A stretch of 64,000 bases of DNA from Pseudoflavonifractor sp. MSJ-37 (GCF_018917965.1 NZ_JAHLPP010000003.1:1-64000), one strand, 5' to 3'; shown: positions 15,505 through 24,758, counted from the first letter of the stretch. Numbers and translations are program-made. Notes: generated by a model from the sequence alone, not told the origin.

Positions 15505-16053
15505 ATGACCTGCGACGAGGTTTTTTACCGCCAATATTTGAGTGGTGACGACGCGGGGCTGGAGGCCCTGATGAAACAATACGGCGACCCGCTGACCCTG
15601 TATATCGATGGCTATCTGCACGACGTTCACGAGGCGGAGGAGCTGATGCTGGATGTTTTCGCCTATCTGTTCACCAAAAAGCCCCGCATCCGGGACGGAG
15701 GCTTCAAGGCATATCTCTATAAGGCGGCGCGGCACATGGCGCTGCGCCATAAGAGCAAGCGGAAGCCCTTGTTCGGCCTCGATGCGCTGACCGACGAGCC
15801 GGACAGACGGCTGCTGGCGGAGGAGGTCATCCAGACGGAGGAGCGAAACCGCGTCCTGCATTTCTGCATGGGCGAAATGAACCCGGACTATCGGGAGGTT
15901 TTATATCTCACTTATTTTGAAGGCATGAGCTACGCGCAGGCGGCGGAGGTCACGGGGAAAACGGTGAAGCAGATCACCAACATGGTGTATCGCGGAAAAG
16001 AAAGCCTGCGAAGGCTCTTGGAACGGGAGGGGATCACAAATGCGGAGTCATGA
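15505..16053 (+). CDS. ECF-like sigma-70 family sigma factor
   Basis: A 182-residue sigma factor with region 2 at about residues 15-85 (DVHEAEELMLDVFAYLF, then YLYKAARHMALRHKSK) and region 4 at about 115-175 (PDYREVLYLTYFEGMSYAQ followed by the recognition helix). Regions 1 and 3 are absent, as in ECF factors. GGGAA precedes the ATG at 15505; a GTG at 15496 is possible. It overlaps the next gene, a two-TM protein, by 14 bases, the usual sigma/anti-sigma arrangement. Its likely target is the giant surface protein gene downstream. Confidence 0.88.
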   Translation: MTCDEVFYRQYLSGDDAGLEALMKQYGDPLTLYIDGYLHDVHEAEELMLDVFAYLFTKKPRIRDGGFKAYLYKAARHMALRHKSKRKPLFGLDALTDEPDRRLLAEEVIQTEERNRVLHFCMGEMNPDYREVLYLTYFEGMSYAQAAEVTGKTVKQITNMVYRGKESLRRLLEREGITNAES

Positions 16054-16402
16054 GGAACGTGTTGCGGAGACGAAGCGGCGCATCGCCAAAATGGAACGGG
16101 AGGATCGGCTACGGCACAATACGATCACCATGGCTTCCGCTGTGGCGGCGTGCCTTGCACTGCTCATCGGCGCGTCCCTCGCCATGCCCGGCATTGCCGC
16201 AAACATCCAGACAGGGGATCATTCCGACTTTGAAACGGCGGCAAGCATCTTTCACAGCGGCGCTGCTTTGGGATACATCGTCATCGGGCTGCTGGCGTTT
16301 TTACTCGGCGTTTGCGTGACCGTTCTGTGCTTCCGACTGCGGCAGATGAGCCGCGAGGACGGGCAGGACAGGGAAAACGAGGATGTGCATGGAGCTGATT
16401 GA
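16040..16402 (+). CDS. Two-TM membrane protein, candidate anti-sigma factor
   Basis: A 120-residue protein with a charged cytoplasmic N-terminus (residues 1-27), a first membrane helix at about 30-52, an extracellular loop, a second helix at about 75-98 ending in LCFRLR, and an acidic tail. It overlaps the sigma gene, which suggests it binds that factor. The same two-helix layout with the LCFRLR ending occurs in the protein at 17801, so they are paralogues. No named anti-sigma motif is recognised; the role is inference from position. Confidence 0.65.
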   Translation: MRSHEERVAETKRRIAKMEREDRLRHNTITMASAVAACLALLIGASLAMPGIAANIQTGDHSDFETAASIFHSGAALGYIVIGLLAFLLGVCVTVLCFRLRQMSREDGQDRENEDVHGAD

Positions 16403-17015
16403 GAACCTGCTGCAATTACTGACCACGTTCGTCGGTGTGCTGCTTTCGGGTATCGCCTACCGCAAAAGCCACCGGCAGGCGTATTTTTTGCTGCTGTGCT
16501 TCTATGGCTGCTTTGCCCTCGGCGCGCTCTACTGGACGCTGTATCTGCTGCTGTTCGATACCACGCCCAGGGTCTTTTATGTGTCGGAGTTCGGCTGGGT
16601 GGCCAGCGTGGTCTTTTTACGCATTTTGCAGGCCACGCTCACCAGTCAGGACGAGCGCAGCTTTCGCTGCCGCAGGGCGTGGCTTGCGCCTGCGTTCGGC
16701 GTGCCGCTGCTGGCGTTCTACTGCACATTCGGGGACATCCTCTCCAACCTGATCTGGTGCGGCATGATGATATGGCTCTCCTTCTGCGCCATCCGGGGGC
16801 TGGTCTACGCCGATGGGCAGACGGGCGCGGCGCGGAATATGCGGCGCTTCCACATCGGCGTGCTGTGCTTTGCGTTCGCGGAGTACCTGCTCTGGACGGT
16901 GGGCTGCTTCTGGCCGGATACCTCACCGGCAAGCCCGACCTTCTGGTGCGATATGCTGCTGACACTCGCCATTCTGGGGCTGCTGCCCGCCACGAGAAAG
17001 GCGGTGGCTGCATGA
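16389..17015 (+). CDS. Polytopic membrane protein of unknown function
   Basis: A 208-residue protein with about seven predicted membrane helices and almost no soluble part. It overlaps the genes on both sides (14 bases upstream, 4 bases downstream), so it belongs to the same translationally coupled unit as the sigma factor and the PrsW-type protease. I do not recognise the family. A sensor role for the membrane signalling unit is possible but unproven. The ATG at 16389 is chosen because GAGG lies six bases upstream; 16383 is an alternative. Confidence 0.7.
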   Translation: MELIENLLQLLTTFVGVLLSGIAYRKSHRQAYFLLLCFYGCFALGALYWTLYLLLFDTTPRVFYVSEFGWVASVVFLRILQATLTSQDERSFRCRRAWLAPAFGVPLLAFYCTFGDILSNLIWCGMMIWLSFCAIRGLVYADGQTGAARNMRRFHIGVLCFAFAEYLLWTVGCFWPDTSPASPTFWCDMLLTLAILGLLPATRKAVAA

Positions 17016-17641
17016 CCTACATCGAGAATATTTTTATCTGCATGGTGTCCCCGCTGCTGGTGGCCGCTTTGTGCATGGGCAGGCGGCAGCTCCGCTTCTT
17101 CCTGTTCTGCATTGCCGGGATGGGGGTGTGCCTGCTCTCGGCCTATATCAACACCTTCCTCGCGGCGGTATGTCAGGCGGACGCCCTTGCCGCCACGGCG
17201 GAGATCGCGCCGGTGGTGGAGGAAATGATGAAGCTGTTGCCGCTGGTGCTCTATCTTCTGGTATTCGAGCCGGAGGGGGATAAGATCAAGCCCGCCGCCA
17301 TCACGGTCGCCCTCGCCTTCGCCACCTTCGAAAATGTGTGCTATCTCGTCCAGAACGGAGCGGAACGCTTCTCCTTTATCTTCTTCCGTGGCTTCGGCAC
17401 GGGAGCCATGCACGTCCTCTGCGGCCTGATCGTGGGCGGTGGCCTTGCATACACATGGCATCGGACGTGGCTGAAAATCGCAGGCACCTGCGGCCTGCTG
17501 GGCGCAGCCATCACCCTCCACGCTATCTATAATCTGCTCATCGCCCACGGCGGCGCGGCGCAGTACATCGCCTACGCCCTGCCGGTGCTGCTGGTGGCGG
17601 CGGGAAAATGGTCCGCGTTCAGATTATCGCGGAGGAAATAA
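17012..17641 (+). CDS. PrsW-type intramembrane protease
   Basis: A 209-residue polytopic protein with the PrsW/CPBP-like active-site pattern: VVEEMMK (two Glu and Lys), FENVCYL, RGFGTGAMHVLCG (His) and HAIYNLL (His, Asn), each in or beside a membrane helix. PrsW in Bacillus subtilis and Clostridioides difficile cuts anti-sigma factors to free ECF sigma factors. Encoded in the same operon as an ECF-like sigma factor and a membrane anti-sigma candidate, the same role is the natural inference here. A terminator follows. Confidence 0.85.
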   Translation: MTYIENIFICMVSPLLVAALCMGRRQLRFFLFCIAGMGVCLLSAYINTFLAAVCQADALAATAEIAPVVEEMMKLLPLVLYLLVFEPEGDKIKPAAITVALAFATFENVCYLVQNGAERFSFIFFRGFGTGAMHVLCGLIVGGGLAYTWHRTWLKIAGTCGLLGAAITLHAIYNLLIAHGGAAQYIAYALPVLLVAAGKWSAFRLSRRK

Positions 17642-17657
17642 CCGAATATCCACTCCC

Positions 17658-17692
17658 TGAGAGCTGCTTTTTGGCGGCTCTCAAATTTTTTT
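17658..17692 (+). terminator. Terminator of the sigma-factor/PrsW operon
   Basis: TGAGAGCTGC pairs with GCGGCTCTCA (one G-U) around a T-rich loop and is followed by TTTTTTT. Confidence 0.88.
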
Positions 17693-17800
17693 CAAAAATT
17701 TTGCGTTTTGGGTGAGAGTTTTTTCGATTTTTTGTACCTATATAAGTGAAGGGGTTTTTAAGCCGCATTTCAAAAAATCCAGAGAGGAGGTTCAAACGAA

Positions 17801-18154
17801 ATGTACGATACCGCAAGACGGGTCGCACTCGTCAAGCAGCGGGTGCGGGAAAACACCCGCCGAAAACGGCGGCGCGGCATCTATGGGCTGAGTGCCGCGT
17901 GTATGCTGCTGTTCGCGGTGCTGATGCAGGCGGTGGGCACGGCCGTCGGGCCGGGGCAGACCGCCGCATGGGGCGTGTTCGGCGCAATGCTGCTGCGGGA
18001 GGACGCGGGCGGCTATGTGCTGGTGGGCGTTGTATCCTTTACGGCAGCGGCAGTCATCACCGCGCTGTGCTTCCGGCTCAGAAACAGGGAAAATCAGAAA
18101 AAAGGCAGGGCAGACAAGCCTGACCCGCAAGAACAGGAGGGAAAAACGACATGA
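17801..18154 (+). CDS. Two-TM membrane protein, paralogue of the candidate anti-sigma factor
   Basis: A 117-residue protein with a very basic N-terminus (KQRVRENTRRKRRR), a membrane helix at about 28-48, a short outer loop, a second helix at about 66-90 ending in ALCFRLR, and a polar tail. Helix layout and the LCFRLR end match the protein at 16040. GAGAGGAGG precedes the start. It overlaps the giant surface-protein gene by four bases, so the two are co-translated; it may help display or sense that protein. Confidence 0.65.
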   Translation: MYDTARRVALVKQRVRENTRRKRRRGIYGLSAACMLLFAVLMQAVGTAVGPGQTAAWGVFGAMLLREDAGGYVLVGVVSFTAAAVITALCFRLRNRENQKKGRADKPDPQEQEGKTT

Positions 18155-21100
18155 AGAAACGAATCCTTAGCATCCTGCTCATGTTCTGCATGGTGATCGG
18201 CCTTTTGCCGACGACCGCCTTTGCCAACAGTGACGCCGCAAAAGCCATTCAGCTCGGTGCAAGTGGGATCAGCGGTTATGACAGCACAAACGGCAGCTAT
18301 GATTATATTCATTTTGGCACATGGAATAATAGTCCCATCAAATGGCGCGTGCTGGATACAAAAACCAATATGCCCAATGCTCAGGAGGGCGACGGATTTT
18401 TCCTGCTCTCCGATGCGCTGCTTGGGACAGGGGAATATGGCGGCGTAGAATTTGACTATACGACCCCATATACCAACGACTGGAAGGGCAGCCGTGGGCA
18501 GGACTGGTGTAACGGCTTTTACAGCAGAAACTTCAGCACTACGGAGCAAAAAGCTGTTTTTGCAACCAGCAAAAGTGATGATCCATACATTGATGGGTAC
18601 TTTATTGGTTCTGAAAACATCCTGAATGGCGACAAGGTGTTTTTCCTCTCGGCAGAGGAAGTGGGGAATGCAGCCTACGGATTTACCGATGACGATGCGC
18701 GTATCGCCAATTATGGTGATAGTGCGGGCGGGTGGTGGCTTCGTTCTCCTCACCGAGACTATGACGCTGCGGGCATGGTCAATGCTTCCGGTGATGTGGG
18801 CGCTTACTGGGTAAACGATACCAACGCAGCCCGTCCTGCGTTCAACTTGAAGCCGGACCCTGTCCTCCTTGTTTCCGCCGCCGTTGGCGGCAAAGGTGCT
18901 GTTGACGGAATTTTCAAAATCCCGGAATACAGCGGAAACGAATGGAAATTGACACTTTTAGACGATACCCGCACTTTTAAGGTAACGGAAACCGCCGCAG
19001 TAGGGAAACCAGGCGGTACTGTTACGCTGAATTTTTCCGGGGCGAGAACGGGACGAAATGAATACATTTCCGTGATCATCGAGGGCGAAAGCGGCGTGAC
19101 CCACTATGGAAGGATCATGAAGCCCACTGCCACAGACAGGCAGCTCAGCTTTACGATACCGTATGACCTTGCTAGCGGAAATTATAATCTCTATGTGTTC
19201 TCCGAGCAGTATAACGGCGATCACAAGACTGACTACGCCAGTAGATTTCAGAAGGTAGTGTTGACGGTAGAGGAGGCGGCCAACGAGCAGTTTGCCCTTA
19301 CACCCGGCGGCACCTATTACTTTGACCTCTCCGGCGCGGGCATTCCCGGCGCGGCGAACGGCAGCCTGCCGGATGCATCGCTGCACTATGTTCCCTTTAC
19401 CTACACCGGGATAGTGGATGCATACACGCTCACATCGGAGATGGCGACCACCGAGGAGTATGCACGGCAGAACGAATATGCCCACAGCCTATTTGTGGCG
19501 GATCATGTCGTAACGCATACGGTAAATTGGAATGCCTTAAACGATGCGAGCCTGATTTTCGGCAAAGGCTACGCCGCCGGCGGTGTGGAATATACTCTGC
19601 GCGCACCGTCCGTGGGAAGTGATGTTACAGCAGGCTCGGATGATTTAGAATGCGGCACGCCCCAAAGCAACGAATGGGACAGGATGCTGGACAAGAACAA
19701 CGGATATATCAAAAACTGGAGCGGGATGTCTTCGTGGGGACAAGATACTCCGAGCACCGAGGCATCGAGCCGTGCGGTTCGCGGGTGCGATTCGGCTCGC
19801 GGCTGGCACAATCGCATTGCTGCGACCTCCGACTCGAGCGTCGGCTTCCGCCCTGTCCTTGAAGTCCTGGACCCGGACACGCTGGGCTCCGACGGGCTGA
19901 AAGCTGTTGTCCTTGACCTTGGCGGCGGCAAGCTTGGGAATCGCTCCGAGAATATTCAAATCATTGTGAAAAGCGGCGAGAGCTTTACCGCGCCCGGCGG
20001 CGACGGTCTGACTCACCCGGACGGGAATACCGGCAGTTACTTTATGTGGCTTGGCAGCGATGGCGAGCTCTACGATTCGGGCGACAGTGTTCCAGCGGTC
20101 GTAAACAAGCTCACGGCGCGGTTTGCGCCCATAGAGCAGTTCAGCCTCGTTCCTGGCGGCACGTATTACTTTGACCTCTCCGGTACAGGCATCCGCGGCA
20201 CGGCGCACAGCAGACTGCCGGACAAAACATTGCATTATGTTCCCTTTACCTATGCCGGGACAGTGGACGCCTACAAGCTCACATCAACGATGGCAACTAC
20301 TGCGGCGTATGCGCAGCAGAACAAATATGCCCACAGCCTGTTTGTGGCGGATTATGCCATAACGCATACGGTAAGCTGGGAGAATCTGAATTCCGCAGGT
20401 CTGATTTTCGGAAAAGGCTACACCTCCGGCGGCGTGGAATATACGCTGCGTGCGCCGTCCGTGGGAAGTAGTGGCGTAGGCTCGAACTATTCCCAACACG
20501 GCATACCACAAAGCAACGAATGGGACAAGATGCTGGACAAGGACAACGGATATATCAAAAACTTTAGACAGATATATTCGTTTGGACAAGATACTACGAG
20601 CAGTTCGGAGTCGGGCCGTGCAAGCCGAGGGTACAATGCGCCCCGCATCTGGCACCGCACCGTTGCTACGCGTTCCAACGAGGCCCTCGGTTTCCGCCCT
20701 GTCCTTGAAGTCCTGAACCCGGACACGCTGGGTTCTGACGGGCTGAAAGTCGTTGTCCTTGACCTTGGCGGCGGCACATTGGGCAGCGGCAGATTGAGCG
20801 TCAGCTCGGATATCCAGATCATCGTAAAAAACGGCGAGAGCTTTACCGCACCTGCCTCCAATGGTCTGACCCGTCCCGACGGAAATACAGGCAGCTACTT
20901 TATGTGGCGCGGCAGCGACGGTGCGCTCTACGCACCGGGTGACAGCGTCCCGGCAAACGTGAACAAGCTGACGGCGCAGTTTGATTCCATAGAGCAGTTC
21001 ACCCTCGTTCCCGGCGGCACATATTGGTTTGACCTCTCCGGTGCGGGTATTCCCGGCACAGCGAACGGCAGCCTGCCGGATGCGTCGCTGCACTATGTTC

Positions 21101-24100
21101 CCTTTACCTACGCCGGGACAGTGGACGCCTACGCGCTCACGTCGGAGATGGCAACCACCGATGAGTATGCAGAGAAGCACAAATATCCCCACAGCCTGTT
21201 TGTAGCGGACTTTGCCGTAACGCATACGATAAGCTGGAAGGATTTGAATTCCGCAGGTCTGATTTTTGGAAAAAACTACACTGCCGACAGCGTGGAATAT
21301 ACAATGCGCGTGCCGTCAGCAGGACGTTCTTATAGAGGCTCTGGCGATTCTGTACGCGGCAACCCTCAAAGCAACGAATGGGACAAGATACTGGACAAAT
21401 ATGACGGATATATCAGAAACTGTAATGCGACAGATTCGTGGGGACAGGATGTTGCGCACAATTGGGCGCAGGGCCGTGCAATGCGTGGGTACAGCTCGGT
21501 TCGCAATTGGAATTTCACCAATGCTTCGGACTCCGGATCGCACCTCGGTTTCCGCCCCATCCTTGAAGTTCTGAACCCTGATACACTGAATCCTAATGGG
21601 CTGAAAGCCGTTACCCTCGACCTTGGCGGCGGGAAGCTGGGTAACAGCTCCGAGGATATTCAAATCATTGTGAAAAGCGGCAAGAGCTTTACCGCACCTG
21701 CGTCCGACGGTCTGACCCGCGCGGACGGAGATACAGGCAGCTACTTTATGTGGCGTGGCAGCAACGGTAAGCTCTACGCTCCGTACGATAACGTACCGGC
21801 GGATGTGACCAAGCTGACGGCACAGTTTGCTCCCAGCAGCCATAGCGTGACCATCAACACGGACACCCTGCCCGGCGGCAAGGTGGGCGAGGCGTACAGC
21901 CAGACCCTGATTGCCACCGGCATCGAGCCTATCACATGGAGCATTATCAGTGGCGAGCTGCCCAAGGACCTGACGCTGAAAGAAACCACCGGCGAGATCA
22001 GCGGCACGCCTACCACAGCGGGAACCTCCACCTTCACCGTCAAGGCTACCAACAGCGCGGGCAGCAATACGAAGGAGCTGTCTATTACGATAGCTAAAGC
22101 CGCGCCCACCGAGCATACCGTCACCGTGACCACAGAGGGCGGCGGAACGGCTTCCGCCGATCCCTCCACCGCTACCGCCGGTACGACGATCACCCTGACC
22201 CCAACGCCCGACGAGGGATACCACTTCAAGAAGTGGCAGGTCATGCGCGGCAATGTGACTATCAAGGACGATAAGTTCACCATGCCGGACAGCGAGGTGG
22301 AGATCAAGGCAATCTTCGAGGAGGACGCGCCTTCCGCAGAGGATCTGGTAGACCCTGTGATCCGGATCATTCCGAGCAAGCACGGCGGCTATCCTACGCA
22401 GGGCGGCATACGGACGGCGGCGGATTTCTTCAAGCCGGGGGAGGCGCCCAAGGGTGCAAAGATCACGGCCATCACACCGCCCGCGTCTCCATCCATTCTG
22501 GACAGCATCAGCGTAGATGATGACGGGCTTCTGAGCTATGCTAAAAAAAATGAGGCGGATGCCGAGCGGCTGAAAACAGACGTCTACACCGTCACCATCA
22601 CCAGCGATGACTACGCGCCCATTACCGCTCCGCTGACCGTGCGCCAGTATCTCTTTGCAGGCTTTAGAGCAGCACTCGATGTACGCGACTGGGTCTACGG
22701 AGATACCCGCACTTACAAGTGGAAGGCGATAAATCCCGGCGAAAACGGCACCTGGTCGGCGATCATGCAAGAGCAGGGGATCTTTGAAATTTACGAGGAA
22801 ACCGTCGATACGACCAGCGAGCCGGGAGTGTCCCACTATACGACGAAGGTCAGGGCGATCAAGGCGGGCCAGACCTTTATCGATATTCTCTATGTATCCG
22901 ATACCACGGCGTCGTGGTCGCCATGGACCCATAGCACTGTTTTCGCCGGTGGCAAGGTCGTTGTGCGAGGTCTCACCGTGACGGCAGGCAGTGCGACCAT
23001 CACCAAGGGCGATGCGCTGCCAACAGACCTTGTGAGTTGTACCGGCCTGCTGGATAGCGAAGGACGCACGGATGACCGAGATACAGTGCTGGACAACGCC
23101 CTTTCCTATCGGATGCTTAACGTAAACAACGAGGAAATCACGGCGGAAGCGGCACGCAATACCCCCGGAACCTACACCGTTGTTCCCGCTGCCACCCTCA
23201 AATCCGGCTGGGACGAGCGGTATTCGCTCAACAGGGTCAACGGTACGCTAACGGTGGAGGATAAGGTCATTGAGCAGTTTACCATCACCTATAATCTGGC
23301 CGGCGGCACTGCGGAGGGCAATCCCGGCACCTACACCATCGAGACAGGGGCTTTCACCCTCATGAATCCTACCAAATCCGGCTATACCTTCACCGGCTGG
23401 AGCGGCACGGGTCTGACGGGTGAGAACAACCTGACCGTCACCATCCCAACGGGCAGCACTGGCAACCGAATCTATACGGCACACTGGCGTTATAATGGCA
23501 GCGGCCATTCTTACAGTTACTACACCATCAAGGCAACTGCCGGGACTGGCGGCTCCATTTCTCCCTCCGGCAATGTCAGCGTCCGCGAGGGCCGGGATCA
23601 GACCTTCACCATCACCCCGGATAAGGGCTATGCTGTCGCCAACGTCAAGATCGACAGCAAGAGCATCGGCGCGGTGAAGTCCTACACCTTTGAGAATGTC
23701 CGCAGGACCCATACCATCGAGGTCATCTTTATGAAAGCCAACGGCGCCCCCCAGACCGGCGTGTTTGTGGATGTGGCGACCGGCAGTTATTATGAGGACG
23801 CTGTGGATTGGGCGGTGGAAAACGGTATCACCATGGGAACGGATGATACCCACTTCTCCCCAGACGGCATCTGCACCCGCGCGCAGGCCGTGACCTTCCT
23901 GTGGCGTGCCGCTGGCAGTCCCGAACCCGAAACCCGCGCCATGCCCTTCGCCGACGTCCCAGTGGGCAGCTACTACTACGATGCTGTGCTGTGGGCGGTA
24001 GAAAACGGCATCACCAAGGGCACCAGCGACACCACGTTCAGCCCGAACGCCACCTGCTCCCGCGCCCAGATCGTCGTGTTCCTGTGGCGTTCCGAGAAGT

Positions 24101-24282
24101 CCCCGGCAGCGGGTACCGCCAATCCCTTTGCCGATGTGAAGTCCACCGCCTACTATGCTGATGCGGTACTGTGGGCGGTCAGGGAGGATATCACCATGGG
24201 GACCACCAGCACGACATTCAGCCCCGACGCGGATTGCACCAGAGCGCAGATCGTGACCTTCCTCTGGCGCTGCAAGAAGTGA
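18151..24282 (+). CDS. Giant secreted SLH-domain surface protein with three long internal repeats
   Basis: A 2043-residue secreted protein. Residues 1-25 are a signal peptide ending TAFA. Residues about 45-235 form a DUF6273-type domain (GGWWLRSPHRDYDAAG). Three repeats of about 280-286 residues start near 379, 662 and 948, each opening with EQF-x-L-x-PGGTY-x-FDLSG and holding a GFRP-x-LEVL core. A putative Ig domain (near 1230-1315), InlB/Listeria-Bacteroides-type beta repeats (near 1315 and 1710-1860) and three S-layer homology domains (1869-2043) follow. The SLH domains would hold it on the cell wall. A role in adhesion is inferred. It is coupled to the small membrane protein upstream and may be the target of the island's sigma factor. 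Confidence 0.93.
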   Translation: MKKRILSILLMFCMVIGLLPTTAFANSDAAKAIQLGASGISGYDSTNGSYDYIHFGTWNNSPIKWRVLDTKTNMPNAQEGDGFFLLSDALLGTGEYGGVEFDYTTPYTNDWKGSRGQDWCNGFYSRNFSTTEQKAVFATSKSDDPYIDGYFIGSENILNGDKVFFLSAEEVGNAAYGFTDDDARIANYGDSAGGWWLRSPHRDYDAAGMVNASGDVGAYWVNDTNAARPAFNLKPDPVLLVSAAVGGKGAVDGIFKIPEYSGNEWKLTLLDDTRTFKVTETAAVGKPGGTVTLNFSGARTGRNEYISVIIEGESGVTHYGRIMKPTATDRQLSFTIPYDLASGNYNLYVFSEQYNGDHKTDYASRFQKVVLTVEEAANEQFALTPGGTYYFDLSGAGIPGAANGSLPDASLHYVPFTYTGIVDAYTLTSEMATTEEYARQNEYAHSLFVADHVVTHTVNWNALNDASLIFGKGYAAGGVEYTLRAPSVGSDVTAGSDDLECGTPQSNEWDRMLDKNNGYIKNWSGMSSWGQDTPSTEASSRAVRGCDSARGWHNRIAATSDSSVGFRPVLEVLDPDTLGSDGLKAVVLDLGGGKLGNRSENIQIIVKSGESFTAPGGDGLTHPDGNTGSYFMWLGSDGELYDSGDSVPAVVNKLTARFAPIEQFSLVPGGTYYFDLSGTGIRGTAHSRLPDKTLHYVPFTYAGTVDAYKLTSTMATTAAYAQQNKYAHSLFVADYAITHTVSWENLNSAGLIFGKGYTSGGVEYTLRAPSVGSSGVGSNYSQHGIPQSNEWDKMLDKDNGYIKNFRQIYSFGQDTTSSSESGRASRGYNAPRIWHRTVATRSNEALGFRPVLEVLNPDTLGSDGLKVVVLDLGGGTLGSGRLSVSSDIQIIVKNGESFTAPASNGLTRPDGNTGSYFMWRGSDGALYAPGDSVPANVNKLTAQFDSIEQFTLVPGGTYWFDLSGAGIPGTANGSLPDASLHYVPFTYAGTVDAYALTSEMATTDEYAEKHKYPHSLFVADFAVTHTISWKDLNSAGLIFGKNYTADSVEYTMRVPSAGRSYRGSGDSVRGNPQSNEWDKILDKYDGYIRNCNATDSWGQDVAHNWAQGRAMRGYSSVRNWNFTNASDSGSHLGFRPILEVLNPDTLNPNGLKAVTLDLGGGKLGNSSEDIQIIVKSGKSFTAPASDGLTRADGDTGSYFMWRGSNGKLYAPYDNVPADVTKLTAQFAPSSHSVTINTDTLPGGKVGEAYSQTLIATGIEPITWSIISGELPKDLTLKETTGEISGTPTTAGTSTFTVKATNSAGSNTKELSITIAKAAPTEHTVTVTTEGGGTASADPSTATAGTTITLTPTPDEGYHFKKWQVMRGNVTIKDDKFTMPDSEVEIKAIFEEDAPSAEDLVDPVIRIIPSKHGGYPTQGGIRTAADFFKPGEAPKGAKITAITPPASPSILDSISVDDDGLLSYAKKNEADAERLKTDVYTVTITSDDYAPITAPLTVRQYLFAGFRAALDVRDWVYGDTRTYKWKAINPGENGTWSAIMQEQGIFEIYEETVDTTSEPGVSHYTTKVRAIKAGQTFIDILYVSDTTASWSPWTHSTVFAGGKVVVRGLTVTAGSATITKGDALPTDLVSCTGLLDSEGRTDDRDTVLDNALSYRMLNVNNEEITAEAARNTPGTYTVVPAATLKSGWDERYSLNRVNGTLTVEDKVIEQFTITYNLAGGTAEGNPGTYTIETGAFTLMNPTKSGYTFTGWSGTGLTGENNLTVTIPTGSTGNRIYTAHWRYNGSGHSYSYYTIKATAGTGGSISPSGNVSVREGRDQTFTITPDKGYAVANVKIDSKSIGAVKSYTFENVRRTHTIEVIFMKANGAPQTGVFVDVATGSYYEDAVDWAVENGITMGTDDTHFSPDGICTRAQAVTFLWRAAGSPEPETRAMPFADVPVGSYYYDAVLWAVENGITKGTSDTTFSPNATCSRAQIVVFLWRSEKSPAAGTANPFADVKSTAYYADAVLWAVREDITMGTTSTTFSPDADCTRAQIVTFLWRCKK
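19285..21833 (+). repeat. Three tandem intragenic repeats of 849, 858 and about 842 bp
   Basis: Units start at 19285, 20134 and 20992, each at GAGCAGTT. They remain clearly alignable at DNA level with scattered substitutions and small indels, most variable in a window of about 150 bp before the GFRP-encoding stretch. Confidence 0.92.
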
Positions 24283-24339
24283 CCGGCTGACATATGGTCA
24301 AGCAGCAACGCCGCTGACATGACCACATAAGCGAACATC

Positions 24340-24390
24340 GGACAGCGCAATGGCCAGGCTTTTCGCCTTGACGTTGCGCTGTCCTCTTTT
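24340..24390 (+). terminator. Terminator of the giant surface-protein gene
   Basis: GGACAGCGCAA at 24340-24350 pairs with TTGCGCTGTCC at 24374-24384 and is followed by TCTTTT. Confidence 0.8.
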
Positions 24391-24459
24391 CGCCGCAGGA
24401 AACAAATCGATGACATTTTGAACTGCGCCGCTATCCCAGCGCGGCAAGGAGACAGCATT

Positions 24460-24758
24460 ATGAAAAGGATCACAAAAATCATTCGTCCGATCATCTCTGC
24501 ATGGCCGTCCTTCTCTTTGCCATGACCACGACAGTCATGGGTTGCTATCAGAAGGAGACGGAGCCTATCGACATTCCCGGCAGAACGCCTTCCGGCACAT
24601 CTGCGCCTCAGCCGTCAGCGGCTTCCGCGGGCGAAGTCATCCCCTCGGTGGACAGGCAGAGTTGGCGGAAGCAGAAGAAGTCCGGCGGCTGCGGATGCGG
24701 CTGTGAGGGCTGCGGCGGCTGTGGCAGTCAGTGTCATGAGAGCCATCCCTCCAAATGA
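24460..24758 (+). pseudogene. Frameshifted lipoprotein fused to the Cys-rich Feo tail
   Basis: AAGGAG precedes an ATG at 24460 that opens a signal-peptide-like start (MKRITKIIRPIIS) but hits a stop after 21 codons. A second frame from 24501 continues with a hydrophobic stretch, the lipobox VMGC and a Pro/Ser-rich segment, then runs in frame across the repeat boundary at 24665 into the last 30 codons of the Cys-rich Feo protein. So a one-base frameshift separates signal peptide and body, and the body is a chimera. Probably non-functional unless the frame is restored. Confidence 0.7.

Larger units (their letters stand above)
14641..24664 (+). mobile_element. Foreign island between direct repeats, decayed integrative element with surface-protein cargo
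   Basis: The feo operon and the YbaK-type gene, expected to be adjacent, are split by about 10.0 kb flanked by 308-bp repeats. Contents: a replication-initiator N-terminal remnant, HTH protein, ECF-like sigma factor, two related two-TM proteins, a seven-TM protein, a PrsW-type protease, a giant SLH protein and a frameshifted lipoprotein. No integrase, transposase or relaxase is visible. Both host genes remain intact outside the insert. The structure fits integration of a circle by recombination through a shared 308-bp segment; recombination between the repeats would excise a 10,332-bp circle. Confidence 0.8.

Noticed and set aside
14641-24664. An insertion sequence or prophage explanation for the island
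   Set aside because: No transposase, terminal inverted repeats, integrase or phage structural gene was found; the flanking repeats are far too long for an IS target duplication.
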